From NCBI RefSeq assembly GCF_003428625.2, contig NZ_QVQT02000002.1:655026-719025 (forward strand): DNA of 64,000 bases. The letters are read 5' to 3'. This DNA is from Paracidobacterium acidisoli. GTDB lineage: Bacteria; Acidobacteriota; Terriglobia; Terriglobales; Acidobacteriaceae. The notes beneath the pieces are model-generated. The model made no database searches and was not told the DNA's origin. It saw nothing but the letters and a program-made list of their open reading frames with translations. The position numbers and the translations under genes were made by a program. This document shows positions 25,165 to 33,884 of this stretch, one piece after another (the stretch's first letter is position 1; each line of letters starts with the position of its first letter).

Positions 25165-25254
25165 TAATTGAATTACATGCCTGCCTGTATGACTCAGGCC
25201 AGCCGGATATTCCGGCAGTTATAGCCGTAATTGAACTTTCTTGCCCGCCTGTAT
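25165..25254 (+). repeat. Direct repeats and palindrome upstream of the diguanylate cyclase
   Basis: TAATTGAATTACATGCCTGC (25165 on, ending CTGTAT at 25190) recurs as TAATTGAACTTTCTTGCCCG (25228 on, ending CTGTAT at 25254). Between them lies GCCGGA-TAT-TCCGGC (25202-25216). The spacing and the position just before the gene suggest regulator sites. Confidence 0.5.
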
Positions 25255-25292
25255 TCTTACGGGTAGGCTGTTAAGCACACTTGTACTCACAG

Positions 25293-27158
25293 ATGCAGCT
25301 CACCTCAGATACCGGGCGAAATCACCCGGCCGCACAAAACCCTGCAACCCTGGCGGCCCTGCTCATCCTCGTTATCGCGGCTTCCTGGGTGGGATTGCGG
25401 TACACCGCGGGCTTCGATCACATCGCTCCGCTCTGGAGCACGAACGGCCTGCTTCTCGCCTTCCTGCTCCTGAACCCTGTGCGGCGCTGGCCGGGTTTCC
25501 TGGCGATTGGTTTCACCGGTTTTCTTCTTTCTCATCTCATAACACGAAGCGCCCTCGCCGATAACTTCTGTCTCAGCCTCTGTGATCTCGCCGAAGTTAC
25601 TCTGGCCGCCTGGCTTCTTACCCGCTCCGGGAAGAAAATTACAGATCTGACACACTCCCCGCAGCTTCTGCGCTTCGCCCTCTACGGCGTTCTCATCGGA
25701 CCCGCCGCCGGAGCTCTCCTCGCCACCCTCATTCTTCGCCGTCCGCACGCCGTCCCCTGGCGGAATGCCTTCCTCTGGCTCTTTCTGCCCGACGCTCTGG
25801 GCATCGCCGCAGTGGCCCCGGCCGTCCTCGCTCTCTTCGGCGAGGAGCCGCTGCGCCTCTTCGCTTCGGGCCGCCGCCGCAAAACGCTGCTCCTGCTTTC
25901 CCTCCTCATCCTCGTCTCCATCACCGCATTCTCAACCGGGGGATTCTTTCTCAGCTTCCTGATCTTCCCGCCGCTCGTTCTCGTCGTGCTCGAGCTCGGC
26001 TGGGCCGGCGGAGTCATCGGCATTCCCTTCATCGCCTTCGCCGCCAGCCTCATGACGCTCCACCGCTACCGTGTCGGACCGCTGCCGTATCCGCCGCTGC
26101 TGCAGCGCCTTCTGGTGCTGCAGGCCTTTCTCGCCGCCATCATCGTCAGCGTGAATGTCGTCTCGCTCGTCTTTCATGAGCGCAGAAGGCACACCGACCT
26201 CACCCGCGAAAATGAGCGGCGCTTCCGCATGCTTGCCGAGAACGCGCGTGACGTCATCGTTCTCACCGATCTCGACGGACGCAGGCTCTACGTTTCGCCC
26301 GCCGTCACGCCCATCCTCGGCTGGGCGCCGCGCGATCTGGTCGGCGGCTCCTTCCACACCGATGTCATCCACCCCGACGATCGTCCCGCTTTTCAGCAGA
26401 CCCTTGACGAAGTGCGCAAGTTCGACCGCGGCCAGATCATCATCTACCGCTGCCGGAAAAAAGGCGGCATGTATGTCTGGATGGAGGCCAGCCTCAGTCT
26501 CTATCGCGACAGCCTCACCGACGAGCCCATCGGCTTCGTCAAAGTGGCGCGCGACGTTTCAAGACGCAAGGCCGCCGAAGAAGAGCTGCAGAATGCCTAC
26601 GAGACGCTCGAAGCGATGGCCATCGTCGACGCCCTCACCGGCGTCGCCAACCGCCGCCGCTTCGACGATGCGCTCGATCATGAGTGGCGCCGCGCCGTCC
26701 GCTCCGGAACCTCTCTCGCCCTGCTGCTCATCGACGTCGATCACTTCAAGTCCTACAACGATATCTACGGCCACGTGCGCGGCGATGCCTGCCTGCGCGA
26801 GATTGCCGCCGCCGCCCTTGAAGTCGTGCGCCGCTCCGCCGACATCGTGGCCCGCTTCGGCGGTGAAGAGTTCGCCGTGATCCTGCCCGATACAGAGGAA
26901 ACCAGCGCCGCCGCTCTTGGCGAAGAGATTCGCGAAGCCGTCATGCGCCGCGAGATCGAGCACGGAGGTAACCAGCCCGGCATCGTCACCGTCAGCATCG
27001 GCTGCACCGCGGTCGTCCCCCCCCGGGGCAGCAAGGCGGTCACGCTCGTGGAGTTCGCCGATGAAGCGCTCTACCAGGCCAAGCACGAAGGAAGAAACAG
27101 AGTGAAGACCCGCCGGCACTCTCTCCCGTCCGCCGGCCATCCGGAAGAAACCGCGTGA
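25293..27158 (+). CDS. Membrane diguanylate cyclase, MASE1-PAS-GGDEF
   Basis: A 621-residue protein that should make cyclic di-GMP. Residues 1-290 are a MASE1-type sensor with about eight membrane segments (LLILVIAASWVGLRYTAGFD, PLWSTNGLLLAFLLLNPVRR). A PAS domain follows (about 305-430: RFRMLAENARDVIVLTDLDG). The GGDEF domain (about 450-605) has ALTGVANRRRFDDAL, IDVDHFKSYND and an intact GGEEF at about 523-527. RSAD stands five residues before GGEEF, the inhibitory I-site, so product feedback is expected. The start is ATG 25293; TTG 25281 is an alternative. Confidence 0.92.
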   Translation: MQLTSDTGRNHPAAQNPATLAALLILVIAASWVGLRYTAGFDHIAPLWSTNGLLLAFLLLNPVRRWPGFLAIGFTGFLLSHLITRSALADNFCLSLCDLAEVTLAAWLLTRSGKKITDLTHSPQLLRFALYGVLIGPAAGALLATLILRRPHAVPWRNAFLWLFLPDALGIAAVAPAVLALFGEEPLRLFASGRRRKTLLLLSLLILVSITAFSTGGFFLSFLIFPPLVLVVLELGWAGGVIGIPFIAFAASLMTLHRYRVGPLPYPPLLQRLLVLQAFLAAIIVSVNVVSLVFHERRRHTDLTRENERRFRMLAENARDVIVLTDLDGRRLYVSPAVTPILGWAPRDLVGGSFHTDVIHPDDRPAFQQTLDEVRKFDRGQIIIYRCRKKGGMYVWMEASLSLYRDSLTDEPIGFVKVARDVSRRKAAEEELQNAYETLEAMAIVDALTGVANRRRFDDALDHEWRRAVRSGTSLALLLIDVDHFKSYNDIYGHVRGDACLREIAAAALEVVRRSADIVARFGGEEFAVILPDTEETSAAALGEEIREAVMRREIEHGGNQPGIVTVSIGCTAVVPPRGSKAVTLVEFADEALYQAKHEGRNRVKTRRHSLPSAGHPEETA

Positions 27159-27467
27159 CGCCTCCTGCTCTTCTCGGGGCCCTCCGGCCAGAGAAATGCA
27201 GAAAATTTACCTGGCAAAGTAATTACGGTACCCGTGGGACGATCTTCAGCGTTCGCCGCCTCAGCCACTGCCCGGTAATGGACGATTCACCGGCAACAGG
27301 CCTGCCGCCTCACCCCGTCGCCCCGCTGTCCGTTTCCCCGGATCATGCCATCCAGGATGCCCCCGCAACATTCCTTACCCCATCTGCTCTGCAGCATGTA
27401 TCATTCCTGTTGTGTTTCATTCCCTCCCCCAAATGAGACTGAAGTACTCTGTTTTGAGGACCATAGC
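27159..27467. other. Gene-free interval before the sigma factor
   Basis: A 309-base stretch between the cyclase and the sigma-factor gene. The sigma reading frame is open through its right part (from 27345), but with no start or homology that would support coding there. No terminator, strong promoter or repeat was recognised. GAGGA at about 27456 serves the TTG start that follows. Confidence 0.5.
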
Positions 27468-28100
27468 TTGGAGTTCCATAAGTTCGATGAAGTTTATATT
27501 GAGAATCTTCGCGTCGGTGATCCTCGCACCGAGGCGCATTTTGTCAGCTATTTCAGCGAGCTCATTCATCTCAAGCTGCGTTCTCGCCTGAATTCCCGTG
27601 ACGCCATCGAAGACGTGCGGCAGGAGACTTTCGCTCGTGTCTTCGCCCTTCTCCGCGGCAAAGAAGGCATCCGCAACGCCGCCGCTCTCGGCGCTCTCGT
27701 TAACTCTATCTGCAACAATGTGCTCCTCGAGCAGTACCGCTCACAGGACCGCAGCGACTCCATGGAGGATGCCTCGGAGATGGACATCCCTGCCGAAGGA
27801 CGCAGCGTCCTCGGCGAAGTCATCTCCATGGACACCCGTAAAATCGTCGGCCGCATCCTCGACCAGCTTCCCGCCCGCGACCGCCTCCTGCTGAAGGGCA
27901 TTTTTCTTGAGGAGCGCGACAAAGACGAGATCTGCCGCGAGCTCGGCGTCGACAGGGAATATCTTCGGGTACTGGTGCATCGCGCCAAACAATCGTTTAA
28001 ATCGTCTTATATCAAACAGATAAAATCACCTCCGGGTTCCGGTGGAAGTGGATCGAGTTTTGGACGACACGTTTACGCCCCTGCTGCACTATTAAATTGA
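27468..28100 (+). CDS. ECF-like sigma-70 family factor of the CHAT locus
   Basis: A 210-residue sigma factor. Region 2 is at about 25-70 (HLKLRSRLNSRDAIEDVRQE, TFARVFALLR) and region 4 at about 140-190 (QLPARDRLLLKGIFLEERDK, ELGVDREYLRVLVHRAKQSF). TTG at 27468 is chosen as the start because GAGGA lies nine bases upstream and region 2 begins soon after; an ATG at 27396 would add 24 implausible residues. The next gene encodes a membrane zinc-finger protein, the expected anti-sigma partner. It probably controls this locus itself. Confidence 0.82.
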   Translation: MEFHKFDEVYIENLRVGDPRTEAHFVSYFSELIHLKLRSRLNSRDAIEDVRQETFARVFALLRGKEGIRNAAALGALVNSICNNVLLEQYRSQDRSDSMEDASEMDIPAEGRSVLGEVISMDTRKIVGRILDQLPARDRLLLKGIFLEERDKDEICRELGVDREYLRVLVHRAKQSFKSSYIKQIKSPPGSGGSGSSFGRHVYAPAALLN

Positions 28101-28191
28101 AGTGATTTTGAGCTGAGCGGAATCGGAAGTAAGAAGCACAGGAGATCGTTCCAAAGCGATTTCGGCGCCGCTCATATTGAGGAACCGGTCC

Positions 28192-28887
28192 ATGGACCAC
28201 AAGGATGCAATTGGTATATCGGCAGTTGAGAAATACCTGCTGCACGAGCTGACACCCGAACAGCGCGACGCCTTCGAAGAGCACTACTTCGGCTGCGAAG
28301 AATGCTTCTCCGATCTGCGCTCCGCACAACTGTTTCTGGACGCGGCGAAACTCGAGCTCGCCAGGCAGCCGGAAGTCATGGCGCCTGCCGTCAGTAAAGA
28401 TAAAAAGCTGATCCGTTTCCCGCTGTTCATGAGGCCGGCCGTGCTCATTCCCGCCATGGCCGCCATGCTCGCCATTATCGTCTTCCAGAACGCCGTTACG
28501 GTTCCCTCTCTGCGCGGCGACGTCGCCTCTCTCGACCGTCCGCAGCTTCTCTCCTCCGTGGCCCTGGCCGACGGCAGCAGCCGCGGCGGCCCCACGCCCG
28601 AGGTGGTCACGCAGCCGCATCAGCGCTTTGTGCTCTCCGTGGATATCCCTGCCCAGGATCGCTTCTCCAGATACACCTGCTCGCTCTATTCCCCCTCCGG
28701 CTCGCGTATCTGGACGATGACCATCCCGGCCTCCCGCACCACAGACGCCGTACCCATCAGCATCTCCCCCGATACCACGAAGGCCGGCGTCAATACGCTG
28801 ATCATTCAGGGCATTCCGAAATCCGGAGGGGACGCGACCCCCGTCGATCTCTCGCGGGACTCGTTTCTTCTCACCATTCGCTCCTGA
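28192..28887 (+). CDS. Membrane zinc-finger anti-sigma factor
   Basis: A 231-residue protein. The N-terminal zf-HC2-type region has YLLHELTPEQRDAFEEHYFG and the HxxxCxxC site HYFGCEEC at about residues 36-43. One membrane segment follows (about 76-96: RPAVLIPAMAAMLAIIVFQN). The periplasmic part of about 130 residues is beta-rich and of no known family. The start ATG 28192 has GAGGAA eight bases before it. It should hold the preceding sigma factor at the membrane until a signal acts on the outer part. Confidence 0.82.
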   Translation: MDHKDAIGISAVEKYLLHELTPEQRDAFEEHYFGCEECFSDLRSAQLFLDAAKLELARQPEVMAPAVSKDKKLIRFPLFMRPAVLIPAMAAMLAIIVFQNAVTVPSLRGDVASLDRPQLLSSVALADGSSRGGPTPEVVTQPHQRFVLSVDIPAQDRFSRYTCSLYSPSGSRIWTMTIPASRTTDAVPISISPDTTKAGVNTLIIQGIPKSGGDATPVDLSRDSFLLTIRS

Positions 28888-28939
28888 CCTTCGCAGCGGT
28901 CAGGGAGCAGCGCACGGGCCTCCGGCCGGTTCTCCGGCC
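28883..28939 (+). terminator. Two hairpins after the anti-sigma gene
   Basis: CCTGACC (28883-28889, overlapping the stop codon) pairs with GGTCAGG (28898-28904). GGCCGG-TTCT-CCGGCC follows (28924-28939). Neither has a T-run, so they may attenuate or stabilise mRNA rather than terminate outright. Confidence 0.4.
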
Positions 28940-28987
28940 TCCGATGTAAAAATGCGCTCGTAAAGTCGGCTCGCACTTCTATATTCG

Positions 28988-29016
28988 TTGACCTTCCCCC
29001 AGGGCGTTTCTATTGT
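28988..29016 (+). promoter_or_regulatory. Sigma-70-type promoter before the anchor-like gene
   Basis: TTGACC (28988-28993), a 17-bp spacer and TATTGT (29011-29016) make a good housekeeping-type promoter 41 bases before the ATG at 29057. It would let the last two genes of the locus be transcribed apart from the sigma/anti-sigma pair. Confidence 0.6.
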
Positions 29017-29056
29017 GGTAAGTGCAGCCGCAATACGACCGTTCGAAAGAGGAATT

Positions 29057-29869
29057 ATGGCAACGGACAGGGTTCACTACTACCACGCCGACGGCAATGC
29101 CCTCGGCGGCACGCTCAATCACCCGCTCGGAAGCGTCGTGCCTTCCCAGGCCGAGCTTTCTTTACCCGCGGCGGGCGGCTTCACCTCAAAACGCACCGGC
29201 AACTTCAACTACGGCGAAATCGTCCGCATTGAGAACGCCTACACGCACGCCCTCGGCTCGGTCAGCGATAAAAACGGAAACTTCACCACCCTCATCAGCT
29301 CCGTCGTCGAGGGTCTGAACATTCTGGAGATCGTCACCGCCGACCGCATCGTGGCCCAGATCTCCGTCGAACACCCGCGCCACGAAAAGCGCCATCCCAA
29401 GGTGAACTTCATCGGCTCGCAGTACGTCAATCTGCGCATTGCCGGCCAGCCCATCATTCCCAAAATCAATCCCCGTATTCTCACGCCCGCGCCCAATCTT
29501 CCCGACACCGCCGTCTACTACGACCGCGAGTTCCGCAAAGCCATCCGTGAGCAGCACAAATCACGCGGCGGCCACGAGACCCTGCGCGAATGGATACATG
29601 AACGCTACGGTTGGGTAGAATCCGAAGAAGAGCTGCATGAGAGAGGCTATCTCCATTGTTCGCTGGTCGACACAATTTATGGCGAATTTCCGGGAGAGAC
29701 CTACGGTCACTGCGTGAACATTCCGGATGTCGGCAAATTCTACTTTGGCGAAGTGGTTCTGGACCAGAACTCGTATCGCGTGATCATGCTGCAGGCCGAG
29801 CTCGGCTGCCCCGTCTCGGGCAAAGTGAGCGTGGCCACCGGCGGCGTGAATGGCAGCACCTCAGGCTGA
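29057..29869 (+). CDS. Protein with choice-of-anchor-P-like region, unknown function
   Basis: A 270-residue protein with an AGAGGAATT Shine-Dalgarno site before ATG 29057. The central part (about residues 55-145: GEIVRIENAYTHALGSVSDK, VEGLNILEIVTADRIVAQIS, FIGSQYVNLRIAGQPI) resembles the choice-of-anchor P beta domain, judged by pattern only. A charged helical middle (YYDREFRKAIREQHKSRGG) and a beta-rich C-terminus follow. No signal peptide or membrane segment is evident. It lies between the anti-sigma factor and the CHAT protease, whose frame begins at its stop codon, so it may be a substrate or partner of either. Confidence 0.6.
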   Translation: MATDRVHYYHADGNALGGTLNHPLGSVVPSQAELSLPAAGGFTSKRTGNFNYGEIVRIENAYTHALGSVSDKNGNFTTLISSVVEGLNILEIVTADRIVAQISVEHPRHEKRHPKVNFIGSQYVNLRIAGQPIIPKINPRILTPAPNLPDTAVYYDREFRKAIREQHKSRGGHETLREWIHERYGWVESEEELHERGYLHCSLVDTIYGEFPGETYGHCVNIPDVGKFYFGEVVLDQNSYRVIMLQAELGCPVSGKVSVATGGVNGSTSG

Positions 29870-29877
29870 TTTTCCGT

Positions 29878-32349
29878 TTGATTATCTTTCCCCTCCTACT
29901 CCTGCTTCCAGGCTGCAAACACAGATCTTTACCGCAACCTGAAGCAGGATACCGGACGGTTCAAACTCTCTATCTACATGGAGAGTTAACTGAAGCGCAG
30001 ACAATGGCGCACGAACTCTCTCTCGAGTTTGAAAAAACACGCCCTCGCTGGGCTTGGAAGTTTCGCTTTCTGGAAGCCACTATCCGTCTCCAGCAGGGGC
30101 GATCTTCAGATGCTCTTGTCATCCTGAAAACCCAGCTCCCCCCCAAGGCAATGTCAGATGATCTTCTGATTCGGCAGAGGATGCTTCAGGCATGGGCATA
30201 TGTGAGTCAGGGAAGCATCTCCCAGGCAGAACAGGAGCTACAGCGTGCGCGCATATTATGTTCAGATGATCGCTGTCCACTGCGGGGGGAACTTCTTGGC
30301 ATCAGTGGAATTGTAAGTATTAACCGTGGCGATTTATCTGATGCAGAGCTGAAATTCCAGCAAAGCCTGGCGGTCGCACGCCACCAACAGGACAAATATC
30401 TCGAAGTTAGAGCCCTCTCGAATCTCGGCGTCGTAGCTCTACGCGAAGAACATTTTGATGAAGCTCTTGACCGGATGAACGAATCATCAGATATCGCTCG
30501 ATCTATTCGCGCCCGCCTGCATCTTGAAAGAAACCTTGGAAACATCGGCTGGGCCTATCACGAGATGGGAGATTACGAACGCGCTCTGGCCAGCTATGAG
30601 CAGGCCAGGGAGCAGGCGGAAAAACTCGGCGCTGTCCAGGACCAGGTGAAATGGACCGCTGCCGCTGGACATGACACCTGGTATCTGGGCAATCTCAAGG
30701 ACGCCATCGGCCTGCATCAGAAGGCGCTCGTCCTTGCTGAAGCCATTCATGATGCTCCCGATATCGCCGCCATCCAGGTCAATCTTGCCTATCTCGCCTT
30801 CCAGTCCGGCGAGACCGACGCGGCCCGCAGCTATGCCGCTGCCGCCCTCAACACCGCGCAGTCGATTCACGATCAGCGCGCCATGCTCGACCTGCAGACC
30901 CTTCAGGGAGCCATCGCCGACAAGACCGGTGACCACTCCGCTGCGCTGAAGGCCTTCCTCCAGGTGCACGCCTCCTCCACGCCTTACCCTGACCTGCACT
31001 GGGACCTCGAGGACCGCATCGCCGGTGTCTACGCCGAGCAGAACCAGGCCGCCGCCACCGACACCTGGTACAAAAAAGCTATCGGCTCCTTCGAAGCGCA
31101 GCGTCCCCCCGTCGCCAGCGAGGAGTCCAGCCTTCCCTTCTTCGCCAACGGTGACAAGATCTACAGCGACTACGCCGGCTGGCTCATTCGCCGCGGCAAA
31201 ACCGAAGACGCTCTCCGTCTCCTCGACTTCGGTCGCGCCCGCACGCTCGAGATGGGACTCGGCGTCACCGCAAAACTTCCCCACTCGCTCTTCGAGCAGG
31301 GCCTCGATCCCAAAGCCGTGGCACGAAAGCTGCACGGTGTCATCCTCTCCTGGTGGCTCGGCGACGACGAGTCCTGGCTCTGGGCCGTCAGCGGCTCGCA
31401 GGTGCGCTTCTACCGTCTGCCGCCGAAGGCCGAGATCGCCGCCCGCATCCGCGCCTACGGCGACGCCATCCTCAGCTCCTCCGACGTCGTTGCGACGGGC
31501 GACAGGAACGGTCTCGCGCTCTATAACATGCTCATCGCTCCCGCCGCCGCCATGATCCCCAAAGGATCGAAGGTCTTCATCATCTCCGACGGCAGCCTCG
31601 ACGAGCTCAACTTCGAAACCCTGCTCGTGCCCCGGCCCGTGCCGCATTTCTGGATCGAGGACGTGACCCTCACCAGCGCCGACTCGCTGCGCATGCTCAA
31701 CGCCTTCGCCACGCATCGCGCCGCAAAGACGCCGAAGGACCTGCTCCTCATCGGCAATCCTGTCTCTCCCGGCGCCGAGTACGAAAACCTTCCCAACGCC
31801 GCAACCGAGCTGCAGGACGTGGAAGATCACTTCCCTGCCGCCAAGCGCCTCGTGCTGACCGGGCGGCAAGCCGTCCCCGCCGCTTATGCGGCCAGCGATC
31901 CCGCGGAGTTTTCCTACATCCACTTTGTCGCTCACGGCATGGCCAGCCGCCTCAGCCCGCTCGACTCCGCCGTCGTGCTCTCCCGCACGCCCGGCGATCC
32001 GGACAACTTCAAGCTCTACGCGCGCAACATCATCCGCCATCCCATTCATGCCGACCTGGTAACGATCTCCGCCTGCTACGGCTCGGGCTCGCGCGAGTAC
32101 GCCGGAGAAGGCCTCATCGGCCTCTCCTGGGCCTTCCTCCGCGCCGGATCGCACTACGTGATCGGCACACTCTGGGAGGCCAACGACGCCTCCACGCCCC
32201 AGCTCATGGATCGCCTCTACAGCGCGCTCGCCCAGGGCCAGGCTCCCGACTCCGCTCTGCGCGACGCCAAGCTCTCCGTCATTCATTCGCGGAGCATCTA
32301 CCGGAAGCCGCTCTACTGGGCAACCTTCCAGCTCTATGGCGGCGTCTGA
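29878..32349 (+). CDS. TPR-CHAT lipoprotein, caspase-like protease
   Basis: About 823 residues. The N-terminus is a short hydrophobic stretch ending LLLLLPGC, a lipobox, so the protein is probably lipid-anchored. Residues about 60-450 are TPR-like helical pairs (ALSNLGVVALREEHFDEALD, LGNIGWAYHEMGDYERALAS). The C-terminal CHAT domain (about 530-820) has the His/Cys dyad: His686 in HFVAHG and Cys733 in TISACYGSG, then GLIGLSWAFLRAGSHYVIGT. No ATG fits: TTG 29878 is used, CTG 29866 overlapping the previous stop is possible. The first third is less GC-rich than the rest. Confidence 0.82.
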   Translation: MIIFPLLLLLPGCKHRSLPQPEAGYRTVQTLYLHGELTEAQTMAHELSLEFEKTRPRWAWKFRFLEATIRLQQGRSSDALVILKTQLPPKAMSDDLLIRQRMLQAWAYVSQGSISQAEQELQRARILCSDDRCPLRGELLGISGIVSINRGDLSDAELKFQQSLAVARHQQDKYLEVRALSNLGVVALREEHFDEALDRMNESSDIARSIRARLHLERNLGNIGWAYHEMGDYERALASYEQAREQAEKLGAVQDQVKWTAAAGHDTWYLGNLKDAIGLHQKALVLAEAIHDAPDIAAIQVNLAYLAFQSGETDAARSYAAAALNTAQSIHDQRAMLDLQTLQGAIADKTGDHSAALKAFLQVHASSTPYPDLHWDLEDRIAGVYAEQNQAAATDTWYKKAIGSFEAQRPPVASEESSLPFFANGDKIYSDYAGWLIRRGKTEDALRLLDFGRARTLEMGLGVTAKLPHSLFEQGLDPKAVARKLHGVILSWWLGDDESWLWAVSGSQVRFYRLPPKAEIAARIRAYGDAILSSSDVVATGDRNGLALYNMLIAPAAAMIPKGSKVFIISDGSLDELNFETLLVPRPVPHFWIEDVTLTSADSLRMLNAFATHRAAKTPKDLLLIGNPVSPGAEYENLPNAATELQDVEDHFPAAKRLVLTGRQAVPAAYAASDPAEFSYIHFVAHGMASRLSPLDSAVVLSRTPGDPDNFKLYARNIIRHPIHADLVTISACYGSGSREYAGEGLIGLSWAFLRAGSHYVIGTLWEANDASTPQLMDRLYSALAQGQAPDSALRDAKLSVIHSRSIYRKPLYWATFQLYGGV

Positions 32350-33034
32350 TCCGGCAGGGATATCTGTAACGAAATGACTGCTGATCTCACTACCCCACAG
32401 GCAGGATGAAGCAGGTACCCTGATCGAAACTGCCCTGTTCCATACCCTCGGAGGAAGCAGGACTCCGGGGTAATGATTTCGCTGTCGGCCTGGTAACTAC
32501 TCCCTCATAGCTCAGATTTATCCGTTGCAATGGTCCGTAAAGTGGCATAATGGCCCGCACGAGACCGTTCGACTCCCCTTGTTTCTCTTTTTTGCTGCAT
32601 GATGCCTGGTTCTCAAAGTCCGAAAAAATCCGCACTATGCGATTCGACCGGACGTTGTGGAGAAATTATTTCGCAGGAGATGATATGTCTCGGCAAGAGC
32701 ACGACAGTCTGCAATTCAGCAACAGCTCCCGGTCATCGGCTCCCCCATCTCACCAACGAACTGAATGCTGCAAAGATAACTATAGTTATCCGTCCAGGAC
32801 AAAAGAAGATATAACTTATTCCGACATGCCTCTGATGGAACGCGTACTTCAGTTCCTTGACAGTTATCCGGCTGCGCATGGCTCAACGGGCGTGCCGAAC
32901 CGGTTTGCCAGGGCATGCTGACATCATCCTGCTTTTAGTCTGTTGTTATTGCAGGATAAGTAGCCGTGCAGAAGGAAGATATGCGGCTGACCATGGTTGC
33001 GGCTGCCTGCATCATGCACGGCAGCGCTTCCTGA
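32350..33034. other. Gene-free interval with a 16-bp palindrome
   Basis: A 685-base stretch between the CHAT gene and tlyA. Open frames here (for example 32550-32921) have no recognisable domains and unconvincing composition. It contains the perfect palindrome GATAACTATAGTTATC (32775-32790), an isolated TTGACA (32857-32862) without a partner -10, and a long-loop hairpin ATCCTGC/GCAGGAT (32926-32957). It may hold a decayed gene or a regulatory region. Confidence 0.5.
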
Positions 33035-33781
33035 TCACCACCGGCAGTGCAGCAGAAACTCGCGGTTCCCCTCGGTTCCCGTAATCGGCGACTCCATCAC
33101 ATCTGCATCGCTGCCGCCCAGCGCCGTCACGCATTCCCTGACTCGCTCCACCGCCAGACGATGCGCCGCAGCGTCGCGCACGATGCCGCCCTTGCCTACA
33201 TGCTCGCGGCCCGCCTCGAACTGCGGCTTCACCAGCACCACCGCCTCCAGCCCTGCGTCCTGTCCAGTCTCCCGGGCAATCGCCCGCACCACAGCCGGCA
33301 GCACCAGCGTTGCTGCAATAAACGACACATCCATCGACAGGAAGGATATTCCCGCCGGCAGCGCCCCTGGCTTCAGAAGACGCGCATTCGTGCGCTCCAT
33401 CAGCGTGACCCGTGCATCGCTTCGCAGCGATTGCGCGATCTGGCCGTAGCCGGTGTCCACTGCCAGCACCCTGGCCGCGCCGTGCTGCAGCATGCAGTCG
33501 GTGAACCCGCCGGTCGACGCGCCCACATCAAGACAAAACCGTCCCGTCAGATCGATAGACCAGCGCTGCAGCGCAGCTTCCAGTTTGATTCCACCGCGGC
33601 TCACGTAGCGCGGCTCTTCTCCCAGCAGCCGCAGCACGGCATCGGCAGACACGCTGTGCCCCGGCTTCTCGACCTTCTGTTCGTCCACCAGCACGCGTCC
33701 GGCAAGAATCATCGCCTGCGCCCGCTCCCGTGTCGGCGTCAGTCCGCGATCCATCAACAACTTGTCGAGGCGTATTTTCAT
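33035..33781 (-). CDS. tlyA: TlyA-family rRNA 2'-O-methyltransferase
   Basis: A 248-residue protein. An S4 RNA-binding domain comes first (MKIRLDKLLMDRGLTPTRER, AQAMILAGRVLVD), then RYVSRGGIKLEAALQRW and a SAM-binding fold: CLDVGASTGGFTDCMLQHGA, VLAVDTGYGQIA. VLVKPQFEAGREHVGKGGIV is a TlyA family hallmark. TlyA methylates 16S/23S rRNA 2'-OH groups in mycobacteria; the exact target here is inferred. The start at 33781 (ATG) fits the family; the 19 residues upstream do not. It is divergent from the ECF sigma gene. Confidence 0.92.
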   Translation of the reverse strand: MKIRLDKLLMDRGLTPTRERAQAMILAGRVLVDEQKVEKPGHSVSADAVLRLLGEEPRYVSRGGIKLEAALQRWSIDLTGRFCLDVGASTGGFTDCMLQHGAARVLAVDTGYGQIAQSLRSDARVTLMERTNARLLKPGALPAGISFLSMDVSFIAATLVLPAVVRAIARETGQDAGLEAVVLVKPQFEAGREHVGKGGIVRDAAAHRLAVERVRECVTALGGSDADVMESPITGTEGNREFLLHCRW

Positions 33782-33884
33782 GAGAGGAAAAATCGATGCT
33801 GTAAAACCCGCAGACGGCGGTATCGCGGCGATCTGCATCTATTGCAATGATCTGTAACGATGGAATACCTTGAGTTCTTGCGGC

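Noticed and set aside
30487-32286. 599-codon minus-strand open frame opposite the CHAT gene
   Set aside because: Gly/Glu/Val-rich antisense frame; the plus strand carries the TPR and CHAT motifs.
32505-32585. tRNA-like words (CTCATAGCTCAG and GTTCGACTCC)
   Set aside because: The acceptor and anticodon arms do not pair and spacing is wrong for a cloverleaf.
32857-32885. TTGACA as a promoter
   Set aside because: No -10-like hexamer at 16-18 bases downstream and no gene follows on that strand.
32550-32921. 123-codon plus-strand open frame
   Set aside because: No domain, no good ribosome site, unlikely composition; treated as noncoding.
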